DNA of 64,000 nt from Paraconiothyrium sp. Pb-2020. Taxonomy: Eukaryota; Ascomycota; Dothideomycetes; Pleosporales; Didymosphaeriaceae. Positions 35,515 through 46,021 of the stretch are shown piece after piece (positions within the stretch are counted from its first letter, which is position 1; the number at the start of each line of letters is the position of its first letter). The notes beneath the pieces were generated by a model, which was given only the letters and a program-made list of their open reading frames with translations, was not told the origin of the DNA and made no database searches. Position numbers and translations under genes: made by a program. Where the stretch lies: positions 3,348,001-3,412,000 of the forward strand of contig JAJUBI010000001.1 in assembly GCA_022419385.1 (NCBI GenBank), read 5' to 3'.

Positions 35515-36526
35515 GATAATAGCTTGGTACAGTGTAAGTCATGGGCTGATGTCCTGCCTACTGTCTTAGAATTTGTTCCCTAAGTATTAAGCAGAGGACG
35601 GGCTGAAGTAAGCTGCAATGACCGCAGGCGGAGCTCCAAATTCCAATGTTCCCGGATGCGTAAATGGACGCACACGGCAAATAAAACCCTTTCCACATCC
35701 GGATCGAGGAGATTTTTGTGATTTCGAAAAGACTACTGTTTAGAATCCGGCCAGAAAGTCTATGCTTCTTACGTGTTGATTGCTGCCAACGAGCAATTCT
35801 TGCCATCAGGATTATTTTCCCGCGCGTGGAATGCCCGGCAATGTCTCCGTCGCCGCCTTCCGCCGGACCAGATCTCTATGGAGAAGGGTCGCGACTTTGA
35901 CGAAACGCGACAAGAGGAGAAGCTATTAGTGAGTCTACTTAGTATGGACCGTTGGCTTGGTCGAGAGTCACTGAAGCTAAAGTACGACGAACACGGCCTG
36001 GGTTATGCGAATCAACGGCTCTATTCGGTGTTAAGCATACTTCAACGCTTGCCCTAATCCAGCGAAGATGAGTGATTATGTAATTAACTGCATATTTTTG
36101 CATTCCATTCTTTCCCCAGTATCCTTTTACTTGCCCCCCGAACACATTACCACAAATTTGAGTCTTGATGGCCCTTGATGCTGCCCGAATGATTAGCACT
36201 ATTTCGGCTCAACTCTGGCTCGAAGCTCACCCATATCTTTACTTCCTACAAGACCACTTGGGTGCTGTTCGATGCTTTCAAGGGTGAAAAGATTTACATT
36301 TTCGAGGCGGTTTCCTACATTGATACAAAATCCGAAGGCATGATTTTGAGAGGTCGTATCACCTAACTGACGCGCCGACGTCTACACTTTCCAACGTAAC
36401 GATTTCCCGTCACTGAATAGCGTGCGGGGATTGCGTGACTTCGTCATTGACAGCATCTCTTGTCACGCGATGACGAACTGCGTCGTCTGATGTACACACC
36501 CTGTAGACAGTGGAAGAGAAAGATCC
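35515..36526. other. intergenic region with possible relic coding sequence
   Basis: The frame 35773-36057 (+) has a fairly protein-like tail (a charged stretch ending QRLYSVLSILQRLP), but no domain, start context or exon structure supports a gene. Otherwise nothing was seen. Confidence 0.3.
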
Positions 36527-37907
36527 CTATGAAGTTATACCGCCTAACTCCAGCCTCAACTTCTTTGCTAAGACTTTCCAATGCTGAGTTTCCATGGTCC
36601 TGGCAGCACTCTCTAAGATTCCCAACAGACACTCACGAACAGGCTGCGCAACGAATTCGCAATTGCTAGCAAAATAAACGGACCATTGCAACTGACATCC
36701 ATGCATGTGTGGCACCGCTTGAGGCTCTGATCGCGTTTCTTGGAAGACGCGCGCGTGCTGCGAATTTCCATTTGCACCAAGTTCCCTTCCACGCCCGATA
36801 GTAGCGAGTGTTGAGCGGTTAGCTCCAGGATGAATCGTTGAGGGTGGTCTTGGTACGGCTGAGAATGTCTCATTGGCAATCCGGTCAATGATACAGACTG
36901 CATCATCTAGAAACATCTGACCCGGCTTGTCGAAGTCTGCTCGCCTTGGCCAGTGTCTCGCAGTTCTGGCAACCACCGAGCACAGTATGATAATCGCAGA
37001 GCGATAGCCGTTCCACAGCTGCGCAGCGAGTACTGTAGGGTAGACGTGCTCATTGACGACTAGACCGCGGAATCTTGTACAGGGAGATCTATCGTACTGC
37101 CAGACAGAACCTACACCTCTAAATATATCCTGCAATTCTGTGTACATGATGAGAACTTCCGCTACTATGCAATGAAGGTCTTGAACTTTAAGCGCTGAGA
37201 TGTTGGTACGGGCCGAAGTAAGGAAATCAGTGAGCCGAAACATAACTCCCTGATATTTCCATCGCGGATGAGTTGGGCTGACGAGATACGCTGTCGTAGC
37301 ACTTCGTAAGCGGGAAAGTTCCTCAGATATCCGCCTTCCTGCCAAAATGCAAATGGTTGTCATATGACTGCAAGCTTGAAAGAAGAGAGCGGAACCCAGC
37401 TGACTTGTAACTTGATTCGCGCCACGTAGCTCGAGCAGAGCCGCAGCTCCCTTGGTGTGCATGTCCCAGTAGGCAGTGGACTGGCTAGGGGCTGCTTTCG
37501 TCTCGACAGCGCTCATGATCATCGTGGCGAGAAGTGTGCTATCTGTCCGCGATTCTGATGGGCAAGCGAGAGCCAGATTTAGAAGGTGTATGTATAGCGT
37601 GCGAATAGTCCTGCCATACAGCTGCAGAGCCACCAGGCAGAGACCATGTCTGGAGGTACGTGACACTCCCAAGTACTTTAATGGCAGCAAACAGACAGCC
37701 GTTGCCCTCACTCTGGATATCCTCAAGCGACCACACCGTGGAGCCATCAACACATTGGCTAGAGTAGGTCATGGCCAATGCTACATCATCCAAGCCAAGA
37801 CCAAGAGGGTGGGCGATAGTCGAAGTGCGATTGGTACTATCGTGGGCTGCAGCAGCACCCCTTGTTGGCTGGATCTGTGGCGCTGCTTCGACGGATCCGT
37901 CCGGCAT
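36527..37907 (-). pseudogene. Fungal-specific transcription factor domain protein, frameshifted and lacking its zinc cluster
   Basis: The N-terminal part (from 37907: HPLGLGLDDVALAMTYSSQC, NGCLFAAIKVLGSV) and the C-terminal part (ALQLYGRTIRTLYIHLLNLA, AYWDMHTKGAAALLELRGAN, FRLTDFLTSARTNISALK, ending at 36527) together match the regulatory half of Zn2Cys6 proteins of the Fungal_trans_2/DUF3468 kind. The two parts are in different frames, and the switch falls near 37610-37640. No GT-AG intron of plausible size fits there. No zinc-cluster exon is seen upstream to about 38100. I read it as a truncated, frameshifted relic; a sequencing error could explain the frameshift but not the missing DNA-binding domain. 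Confidence 0.6.
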
Positions 37908-38230
37908 CGCTTCTTGCTCTGAGAGGAGATCGCGCTGGTGAGGCGAGGCACGGGCCAGCGTAGAAGCTAGTGGAGCTAATTAGCATCCGAGAAACGAGAA
38001 CCTGGGTAGGGTGGACTTGCGATTAAAACTCTAGGTGGATTGTACGCCACGACAGAAGTTATCATTTCTTAATAGGTTTTGAGGAGTTGCAAAGATGCAA
38101 GCTGCGCAAATGTTCAAAAAGCAGGGATGGCATAGATTGCAAATGATTCATTGCCAACGGATAAAGTAGTCGTTGAACCTTTCAGCAAGCCTAAGTTGAT
38201 CCTACTATATCGCCCAAGCTTGATGCTTGT

Positions 38231-38815
38231 CTATTCTTGCGTTTTATCTGGTGCCTGGTGTCTGGTGTCCAGCACAACTTCCCCTCTCTTCTCCCCTTTA
38301 GTAAGCAAGAATTCTCGCTTCTCTTCTTTAGTCTCTAGTTTCTCATACTCGCGACCGAGATCCGAGTCTTGATAGATACCATAGATGTAATTTTGATGAA
38401 CCAAACCGTAGCCGTTTGGGGTAAATTCCTTGTTGGAAGGGTTTGAGGGCGTCTTGTCCTGCTTGGCTTGAGCATCCGACACTTGCGGGTTGTCGGATAG
38501 ATTCGAAGTCTGATCCTGAGGTGTGGAAATAGCGTAAGACATTTTGTCTGTAGACATATCGAAAGAAGTGGTATTAGAAAGATAATGAGCTGCGACAAGG
38601 TTTAGCTCATTAAAATGCGATAGGAGGTTGCGCGTGTTTATGTGCATTGTGCCCCCGCTTTGCATTGGACACGTCATGGCATCGTGCAGATGGCTGCGAC
38701 CTTGCACAAACGGTTCAACCTTGTCAGGCTCTACGTCATCATGATTCGCTTGTGGCACACACTTGATGACTCGGCATGTAAGAGAACAGACGAGTGCAAC
38801 GAATCTCACCCGCAT
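38231..38815 (-). CDS. Hypothetical small secreted protein (paralogue of the 39189-39800 protein)
   Basis: A 194-aa product from ATG 38815 begins with a possible signal peptide (MRVRFVALVCSLTCRVIKC). The frame is open further upstream to 38977. The middle is Ser/Thr/Gln-rich and unlikely to be folded. The C-terminal part PNGYGLVHQNYIYGIYQDSD, followed by LGREYEKLETKEEKREFLL, aligns well with the C-terminus of the neighbouring protein. This marks the two as tandem paralogues on the same strand. No known domain. The gene model may lack introns, because the N-terminal half does not align with its neighbour. Confidence 0.5.
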   Translation of the reverse strand: MRVRFVALVCSLTCRVIKCVPQANHDDVEPDKVEPFVQGRSHLHDAMTCPMQSGGTMHINTRNLLSHFNELNLVAAHYLSNTTSFDMSTDKMSYAISTPQDQTSNLSDNPQVSDAQAKQDKTPSNPSNKEFTPNGYGLVHQNYIYGIYQDSDLGREYEKLETKEEKREFLLTKGEKRGEVVLDTRHQAPDKTQE

Positions 38816-39188
38816 GTACCAACGAGCAATCGACGATTGCAGGGGTGATGCGGCGCAGTGATCAATAACCGTGCCCGAACAGTTATCATACTGCATCCGA
38901 AGAAGCCTAGTTCCGAGACCGATCCTGTCAAGGCTAATTGCAATTGCACGTCCACCATTCAAGTATACGGGGAACATGGTATTCTCAAAACGAATGAGGG
39001 TTTTATTTCTTGTTTCAACATCTATGAAGAGAGCGTAGAATGACGATAATCATAACTGAAAAAAAAAAAAAGAACGATGGTCCGCAAGGCCATAAGGAGC
39101 AGAAAGATACCATGGACCATGTGGAAGGGTACCAAATTGTCAGGCTTATAGCCAAAGATTGCCCTCATGCACACGCCATGAAGCGGCC

Positions 39189-39800
39189 TTAAGCTGTGAA
39201 TATCTTGGCGTCGTTGCGTTGCTCGTTCTCAGCATATGTAATGACAAAAGACCTCTTTTCTTGAGTCGTCATGTTACCTTCCGCCTCCTTGTACCATTTA
39301 CCAATCGGAGAGTCGCGTCTGATAGCGTATATAGTGTTGTTTTCGAAGATGCCGTACCTGTTTGGCTCCATTACACGCCCTGGAGCCTGGTCTCGCTCTA
39401 CATTGTGACGACCCGTTACAACAGACTCAGCCTTGTAACCGTTGAAGGAGCTGGGAAATGTACCCGAGGTACAGGGGAATGTTGCGGGATGGTTTGGGTC
39501 ATTGGCAAGGGTCCAGGAAGTGCGGGCCATGCCACAGATGGCTACTGGTTTTCCCCCTTCGTTGTATGCGCGGAGCGTTAGAGCGTTTTCGATTGCAGTT
39601 GTACCCATGCTCACGGCGGCAGCCCCGTATCGCTGGCCACCGTTCGTGGAGAACGTTCCACAGCAGTCACCGTAGTTTGCATCGAAACAAGTCAAGTTCG
39701 GGTCGTCCTCAGTGTCACATTCATTGTCTTCAAAAAGAACGAAGTCAATGGCAACGGCTCTGAAAAACAAAAGTGACGAGGTGATCGCAACGTAATGCAT
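39189..39800 (-). CDS. Small cysteine-containing secreted protein, effector-like
   Basis: A 203-aa protein with a clear signal peptide (MHYVAITSSLLFFRAVA, start at 39800) and a Cys-rich mature N-terminus (NECDTEDDPNLTCF, NYGDCC). A Gly-rich middle with AICGMARTSW and TFPCTSGTFPSSFNGY follows, then the C-terminal module PNRYGIFENNTIYAIRRDS plus PIGKWYKEAEGNMTTQEKRSF. This C-terminal module is shared with the 38231-38815 protein (consensus N-x-YG-x4-N-x-IY-x-I-x2-DS/D-x-G). I know no named domain for it. The secreted, Cys-bearing, tandem-duplicated layout is typical of lineage-specific fungal effector or self-recognition proteins; this is inference. Confidence 0.65.
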   Translation of the reverse strand: MHYVAITSSLLFFRAVAIDFVLFEDNECDTEDDPNLTCFDANYGDCCGTFSTNGGQRYGAAAVSMGTTAIENALTLRAYNEGGKPVAICGMARTSWTLANDPNHPATFPCTSGTFPSSFNGYKAESVVTGRHNVERDQAPGRVMEPNRYGIFENNTIYAIRRDSPIGKWYKEAEGNMTTQEKRSFVITYAENEQRNDAKIFTA

Positions 39801-40553
39801 TTCAGGCAGTTCCCGTGTAGTTCTCGGACACTGAAATGTGTCTATGGGTACGTCAGCAAATGTCAATACTGTGCTGGAGAGGTGGAAACTTATTCTCGGT
39901 ACGCAAAGATTAGTAGAGGTTTATATGCCGGCAATAGTGTCTTGGTTCGGATCCAGACTGCAAAGCAGGCAAACTGGAATCGCAGCTGCTGCTTTATAGG
40001 ATTCACTGGCCCCAACATCACCCGATCAAGCACCAACGTAGCGTAGTACCATGGCTGCGGATCGACACATCCAAGTTTCAGGATATGTCAAGGATAGTCA
40101 TCGCCGATGTCACCCTGTGACCCAAGATCTTGTTGACATGACAGAGGAACAGCATCCATGAGAGGATTGGCAATACTAATATGCAGTGTATTCACAGTTC
40201 CAGCACACTGACATTGTAGGTCTAAGCCCTACGGGAAGGTCACTACTAATCGCGCAATACATACTGATTCCGGCCACGTTTATTCTCGTTACGTCCGCGG
40301 GGTATCCTGTCATGTACATGGTAGCGAGGGACCTCACATCTTACTGCTGCTTTGAAACAAAATCCATTGAACTGGAAAGGTAAAACCCTGCCTGATCCGT
40401 ATGTAATCAACGGGCTAAGTTCAGGCCGAAATCATGGTATAAGAGTCGTCTACCTCAAAAGAACTAAGGCGACCGAAAGAACTATTACCATCAAACAAGC
40501 AGCAACTTACCTCCTGACCTCAAATCTCGCACCTCGATCAAGTTTCCATCAAC
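39801..40553. other. intergenic region
   Basis: No supported gene. It holds the promoters of the two divergent secreted-protein genes. Confidence 0.4.
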
Positions 40554-40845
40554 ATGCGTTACAACGTGTTTGAAATCGTTATTGTTGGCATGGCCGCCTT
40601 GATTACTGCTAGCCCCCTCGCAAAACGTGAAGATGGAACGTGTGTCGCCACAGATCCTCAGGTATGCAACGTGGGTGGAATATATTATAAATGCGATGAC
40701 GTAGGTTTCTCATTCATAGCTTTTAAGTTGCATTGAATAATTTTCTACATATACCTAGGACGCTTCATGCTTTATGTCTTGCAGACACGACGACAACAGG
40801 TGGCGTATGGTCGGCTACTGCAGGCTACTATCTGTGAATGGATAA
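40554..40845 (+). CDS. Six-cysteine secreted mini-protein with Kex2-type propeptide
   Basis: Two exons (40554-40700 and 40759-40845; 58-nt intron GTAGGT...CCTAG, phase 0) encode 77 aa. The signal peptide MRYNVFEIVIVGMAALITA is followed by the short propeptide SPLAKR, a Kex2 KR site, and a mature part of about 51 residues. Its six cysteines lie in the segments GTCVATDPQVCNVGG, YYKCDD, ASCFMSCRHDD and GYCRLL. Six Cys in about 45 residues suggest a three-disulphide knot or defensin-like fold. It is secreted, so an antimicrobial or effector role is plausible but unproven. It lies 1.6 kb upstream of the RiPP-cluster regulator. It has no repeats and is not itself a dikaritin precursor. Confidence 0.7.
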
Positions 40846-42412
40846 CTTTGATTAATTGACGTGAAGCGACTATGACCAACTAATTGTTAACCAAGTTTAC
40901 TATCGAAAATGCAGTGAAGTCACATAAAATGTAAAAGCGATTGCTGGTGGCTTATAAATTCGCTACGTTGATTCCCTGTTTTTGGACTGCTTGCACTGTG
41001 CCTGTCTTAAGGCTTTCTAGATTTTTCAATGAAATCTACTGCTTTCAAATATCTCCCCGACGCATTTCTCTATTACTATCAGGTCTCGATTTTCCTTCTC
41101 TGCTAAGTTAAGCAATATTTGTCTCTGTACTTCTAAGATTCCTTAAACTTCGTGTATATCGCACTGATTGGTTCTAAATGTATGCAACTGGGACTTTCTT
41201 TGTCAAGAAGACTCTGCCTTGGTACATTCCTTTCTCGCTCATCTGGAAAGAACGTCTTCTCTCTTCGAAGAGATCTTGGAAAGGCTTGTTTGGTCTCCAA
41301 TCTATCATCATAACCTACTAAATCAGCAAGCGAGATTTTATAAAAAGGGTATAGACAGTGGTATTACTCTAAATCAGCTGCCTGCTTTTGGGCACGATGT
41401 TATTCCGAGGTGCGGTGTTAGTAAGCGAGCTCTAAAGGACAGACTAGTTTCCACAGCTAAAAGTTGGTTTATAAAGATACTATCTTTGTTGTACTACAAT
41501 ATCCCGTATAGAGATGACTAAAGGCTTTTTTTTCGTGTTGATCCAAGCAAGAGAAGGAGAGCAGTAAGCGAAAGAGATCAACGAGAGAATAGGAGCTGTG
41601 TGAAAGCAGAAAAACGCTAACCCTGTTTCCCATGGCATCATATACTAGAATCATAGGGCGATAAAGATAAGAGCCGGGACCACTTTTCGTTTTCGCGAAT
41701 GGTTATTAGGGTCCGGTTTCGGCCACCAACATCGAGCGCTATTGGCGTCAGCAAGGAGCATCATCATAGGCTTGAGCCGAAGCTATGATTAGTAGACGCA
41801 AAATAAGCCTCTACGTCGGACTAACAATCTGCGCAAAAACGTTATTATACTATGTACACACCGCAAAGTGGAGCTTGAAATGCTGACGCCATCTTACAGG
41901 GATGGATAACAAGCAAATAGAAAGAATTGACGCACGAGCTTAGCTACGTAAGCTTACACACGCTGATTGATAATAGAGGAACGCTACCAACTCTGCTTGT
42001 GGTTATATCCGGCGAGCGTCTTCGCGTTTCGGCTTCTGTGCAGCCCTGTACATTCATCTTTACAGAATAACTACGCACAATCAGGAAGATCAGTTCTTTC
42101 CTCACAAGGAAGGTAAGGTAACGAACGACGATGTTGTGTGCTGTATACCAGATCCTACGATATGCATGATCAGCAAGATGCAAAAACTTGACGACGAAAA
42201 CATATCATTCACAACACACGACCGTTATCACACTGTTATCGGTGAGATGAGTTACCTAGGTATGCCTAGCTCCACGGCATAGTTGCTTGAGCGTAAAGCG
42301 GGGAAGATTTCGGTTTGACAGTACTGCGGTCCCGAATGATGCAAGCTACAGGGACAGATGGGAAGCTTAAATAAGGGTATGCTAGCTGCACGCTTCCATA
42401 CAAATCCTCACA
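40846..42412. other. 1.6 kb intergenic region
   Basis: No supported gene. The frame 41168-41521 (+) is open for 117 codons but shows no domain, and the sequence around it is AT-rich and relic-like. Confidence 0.35.
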
Positions 42413-43461
42413 ATGCGTATCGAAGACGCGGGAGAGTGGCGTGACGTGAGTAACACGCATGACAGAAAGAAGATCCAAAATCGTCTAGCACAACGAAGGA
42501 AACGTCAGTAATGTGCAGGAAGATGCCTCCCCTACTTTGTGCTGACGCAGTTGTGTTAGGAGAACGCCATCGATTGGGTAAATCGCTTTCTCTGACTCCA
42601 GATACTGTCCAGGACGTAACAAATAGACAAGAAGCCGACGTTCATGGTGGTATGAGCACCACACCCGACATGAGCTCATCCACAACAACCACTCAGGCCA
42701 ACGCCGTGTGTACGCCACAGGACATCATGTTTGATCTATTTCCCGAGTCCCTGCCTCCGCTCGATAGGGAAGCCTTGGGTCCGAGCGACGCAGAAGAAAC
42801 GACCATGCTTTCCACAAAACCGACAAACACGCTGCAGCTGGGCTTTGATACCTTTCCCTACTCTCAAAACGGCTTCGGTGCCCAGCAGCGCATTCAACAA
42901 ATGTCCGCCCTGAACAGGACTGCCCCTCGTGCGCCACTTCGCGGACACGAGTCAAATGACGAATGTGCTCGATTTGACCACATCCTCAAAGCCATGGATG
43001 CAGTCGGGTTTTCTACGTTTGACGACATGGCCACAGCATATTATACCGCTCATTTCCCTCCCTCGTCGGTGGCTTACGATATGCAGCAGCGAAGCCGCGT
43101 GCGACATTTACGCAGCCTGGCCGCTAACCTCAATCGTTCGGCACAGTCGTGGAGTGTAAGAGAGAAAAGAGGTTGGCAGGAGGAGATTGTCCATTCGACG
43201 GAGGAGTATCATCTTGAGCAGGTCCAGCATTTCCTCAACGCGCAAAATGATGCCAGCCCACACTTCAGAGCTGGCCAGAATGGCGCAGTGACCAAAGCAA
43301 TCTTGCAGGATCGGCTCCCGGATCTTTGGTCGCTATTGAGTCGTATAGTGGCGGCATCCAATCTCGAGCCGTCTTACTCACCCATGGTCGTCTTTTCGGT
43401 CTTTCAGGTTTTACTTGGCTGCTCGCCCACTAACCTGCCTATGGGCGCAAACGTGTCTTGA
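42413..43461 (+). CDS. bZIP-type basic-region transcription factor (RiPP cluster regulator)
   Basis: Two exons (42413-42503 and 42560-43461) with a 56-nt intron (GTCAGT...GTTAG) give about 330 aa. Exon 1 encodes the basic region DRKKIQNRLAQRRKR, which continues as ERHRLGKS after splicing. This is the N-x7-R signature of fungal bZIP proteins, without an obvious leucine zipper, as in several cluster regulators that carry only the basic region. The C-terminal part (YDMQQRSRVRHLRSLAANLN, LPDLWSLLSRIVAASN, VVFSVFQVLLGC) resembles the regulatory half of such proteins. It stands at the 5' edge of the UstYa/precursor cluster in the same direction as the first UstYa gene, so it is the natural candidate regulator. 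Confidence 0.82.
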
Positions 43462-43857
43462 AGGAACAGGAAGGGAATCAGGGTTGTTTATGTACCTGGG
43501 ACCAGTTTAGAGTCTCTGACCTATGCTACGGAGTCTGTTTCTCGATGAACATGCCTATTTCTCATGTCAAACAACCAAGTGTTGTCGCCTCCTCATACTG
43601 CACATAGACTTGTATACAGTCACGTTCCTCCATAGTCTGCTCCATCACCGAATCAATCAAATTCCAGATTCCAAAACGCAACTCTCATTCATGCCTGCAA
43701 ACAACTGTTCAACAACATCATGAGCAACGGACAAGACGGCCCTGCTATGGTCGTTTTCATCGTGATCTTTGACCTATGAATGGTACCTTATCGAATGCTA
43801 GAAAATGTGATGGTCCTCAGACTATGTGCTCTTGGTGCGTCACTTTATGACCCATCA
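43462..43857. other. intergenic region
   Basis: No gene seen between the regulator and the first UstYa-family promoter element. Confidence 0.4.
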
Positions 43858-43870
43858 ATTTTCTGACATC
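43858..43870 (+). promoter_or_regulatory. RiPP-cluster promoter element, copy 1
   Basis: ATTTTCTGACATC lies 112 bp before the ATG of the first UstYa-family gene. The same 13-mer recurs at 47688 and, with one extra T, inverted at 50309. Confidence 0.7.
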
Positions 43871-43982
43871 TTGACACCACAGGGCAAGCATCCGACCACT
43901 ACCCCCGATCCTCCGCATCTCCTCATAGGTAGTATACCCAATCACCACCATCTCCATAGCAGTACCACTCGCATGCTTCAAC

Positions 43983-44727
43983 ATGAAATTCTTTAATGAA
44001 TCATCTCCAGCTTATGCTCCCGTCGATGGCCCCACCAGCGCCTCCTCAAACACAAAGATATCAAAATCAAAGAGTTTTTCGATTGTCGTGATATGCGGTT
44101 CCCTCCTCACAGCGAGTTTTCTCGTAGGCCGAAGAAGCGTGATGAATCACGATCCGCATTTCACAATTCAACGTCAGTACATCTTCTGTTGAGGCAGAAG
44201 CCAAAATTGTTCCCCATACCAACGTTTTCCTAGTACCTACGATCATCAGAAGATTTGATTGGTTGGACGATTTCGCGACACGGCCATCCAATGCGTCTTC
44301 AGCTGCATGGGATGCCTTATACCCAAGGGGAGGTACATTCTTTTCACACACACCAGAAGTCCCACAGAGATCCACACTCTCTGTATTCCACCAACTCCAT
44401 TGCCTCGATGCTGTCCGCCAGGCGTACTACCTAGCTTACGACTCTGCAACGGCTGGCCGCAAGTTAGAGTCCAACGACGTTCCGGAGATGGTGGAGGAAC
44501 GCCACGTCAGACACTGTGTGGAGCTGCTGAGACAAACGTTGATGTGTGCTAGCGATCGCACGGTCGAGATCAGGAATGCGCAAGGCGGGGTTACGGGATT
44601 TGGGACAACGCATCAATGTGCCGACTATGGGGTTTTGGTGAGCAGCATAGAGACATGGCACGAGGAGAACGGGGATGATATGGATCCAGCCAGGGCTTCT
44701 CACCATGAACATCATTCTCATAGCTAG
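43983..44727 (+). CDS. UstYa-family (DUF3328) oxidase 1
   Basis: Predicted membrane-anchored, copper-dependent-type cyclase/oxidase family acting on RiPP or NRPS peptides. Exons 43983-44172 and 44234-44727 (61-nt intron GTCAGT...CCTAG) give 227 aa. A TM anchor (SFSIVVICGSLLTASFLVG) follows a short cytosolic N-terminus. The paired family motifs are HQLHC near residues 116-120 and HVRHC near 154-158, with TLMCASDRTVEI and THQCADYGVL downstream as in classical UstYa proteins. The C-terminus is His-rich (SHHEHHSHS). It converges on the FAS1 gene with only 47 bp between stops. The promoter carries the cluster element. Confidence 0.9.
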
Positions 44728-44774
44728 ATCGGAGAACGTAAAATCAAGGACTTGGAGTCAAAAGATACTCCAAT

Positions 44775-45803
44775 TCAATGTCGTTTAAGAAGCCGGTCTG
44801 TGAGGTGCACCACCCCGTCTCTGCAAATGATATCCTTATCCTGTACGCGAGCAAAACCGTTGATCAACATCTCAATCGCCCCTGCTAATCTCACAACCTG
44901 AACTTGATGGGAGGTTTTTGGATCCAGAGTGTACAGCCGAAACCAGCGAACACCGCTTGGACAAAGGTTGATGTCCGCCTGCACGCTTTGAGGACCGTAA
45001 TACGCGTTGGAGTAGAGCGTTTGGTTCAATACAATGTGGGCGGCTACTAGGCTACGAAGCTCGTGGCGACCAGACTGCGAGAACAAATGCTGGAGGCGTA
45101 GGTGGCCAAGGCCGAGAAACGCGTCGTTCGATGGTGCGAACACGGTCGCTCCCGAGAAGGCGGCATTTCCAAGTTCAGCGGAGAGACCAGAGTCGAGCAA
45201 CGCTTTTTGCATCGTACTGAATTTAGAGCTTGGCAGACTCAGAACTGTATCAAGAACGGATTGTTGAGGGGGGCGTAGAAGAGCATCGACGGCATTTATG
45301 CGGCCGTTAATCGCTGGTATGCTGTGATATGCAACATGAGCACGTCCGTCGAGAGCAAATCCATCTGCTGAGAGAGCAATCTTGACCCGCTGTTGCCCAC
45401 CAAGATTATCGGAAACCACTAGCGTAGGCAGAGTCGGAGTACATATGAGCTCTGCTAGCGATACCTGCCATGGGACGACGTGATAGCGAAGGATGTTTTC
45501 AATCAGTGTGATCCCGTCGTTTCCTGTTAGTCGTTCAAATTCGCGGATTGCTGCATTTGTAGGAGCAAAGAGGGTCAGCTTCTGCGCTTCATCCCCCAGG
45601 ACCTTTGTCAGGGTAGGTGTTTCTCTTAATAAGTTAGAGAAGAGAGAGAACCTAGAATCCTTCGAGATGAGATTCAAGATAGTATGGTGCGGGGATTTGA
45701 CTAGAACATGCTGTTCCCGTGTTGACTGGATGGATAATGACGCAGAACCCAAACACGCATTCAGAAGTAGAAAAAGATAAAACATGGTCTTTTGAAATAC
45801 CAT
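44775..45803 (-). CDS. Secreted two-domain fasciclin (FAS1) protein
   Basis: Extracellular or lumenal adhesion-type fold. The single exon gives 342 aa. A signal peptide (MVFQKTMFYLFLLLNACLGSAS) precedes two FAS1 domains. The first holds TLFAPTNAAIREF and ILRYHVVPWQVSL. The second holds ATVFAPSNDAFLGLG and LVAAHIVLNQTLYSN, and ends DIICRDGVVHLTDRLL. Both FAS1 H1/H2-type boxes are visible. It lies inside the UstYa cluster, convergent with UstYa 1 and divergent from the MFS gene. FAS1 proteins are not part of the textbook ustiloxin set. A role as scaffold or modifying factor in the secretory pathway is possible, or it may be a passenger. Confidence 0.88.
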   Translation of the reverse strand: MVFQKTMFYLFLLLNACLGSASLSIQSTREQHVLVKSPHHTILNLISKDSRFSLFSNLLRETPTLTKVLGDEAQKLTLFAPTNAAIREFERLTGNDGITLIENILRYHVVPWQVSLAELICTPTLPTLVVSDNLGGQQRVKIALSADGFALDGRAHVAYHSIPAINGRINAVDALLRPPQQSVLDTVLSLPSSKFSTMQKALLDSGLSAELGNAAFSGATVFAPSNDAFLGLGHLRLQHLFSQSGRHELRSLVAAHIVLNQTLYSNAYYGPQSVQADINLCPSGVRWFRLYTLDPKTSHQVQVVRLAGAIEMLINGFARVQDKDIICRDGVVHLTDRLLKRH

Positions 45804-46021
45804 TAGAAATCCTTGCGCAATTGCTGAGGCTACATAGGTAGTTTATGGCAAGTGGTATTCGGGGTCGCATGTCGCATGGAGCTTGACACTGTCATAAAAT
45901 GCCATGGATTCTTGTCAGCACGTCACTTTCGAACCGGTATGAAGATACTTATAGAATTCAACAACTTTCCTAGCGAATTGTTTCAATATCGTTTTTGCTC
46001 GAAGCCAAAGCCGGATCCAAC
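45804..46021. promoter_or_regulatory. divergent FAS1 / MFS promoter
   Basis: The 218-bp divergent promoter has no full copy of the cluster element. Only a partial TGTCAG (45913-45918) is present, so co-regulation of these two genes is less certain. Confidence 0.4.

Noticed and set aside
41168..41521. 117-codon plus-strand frame
   Set aside because: No recognisable motif; looks like relic or random open frame in AT-richer sequence.
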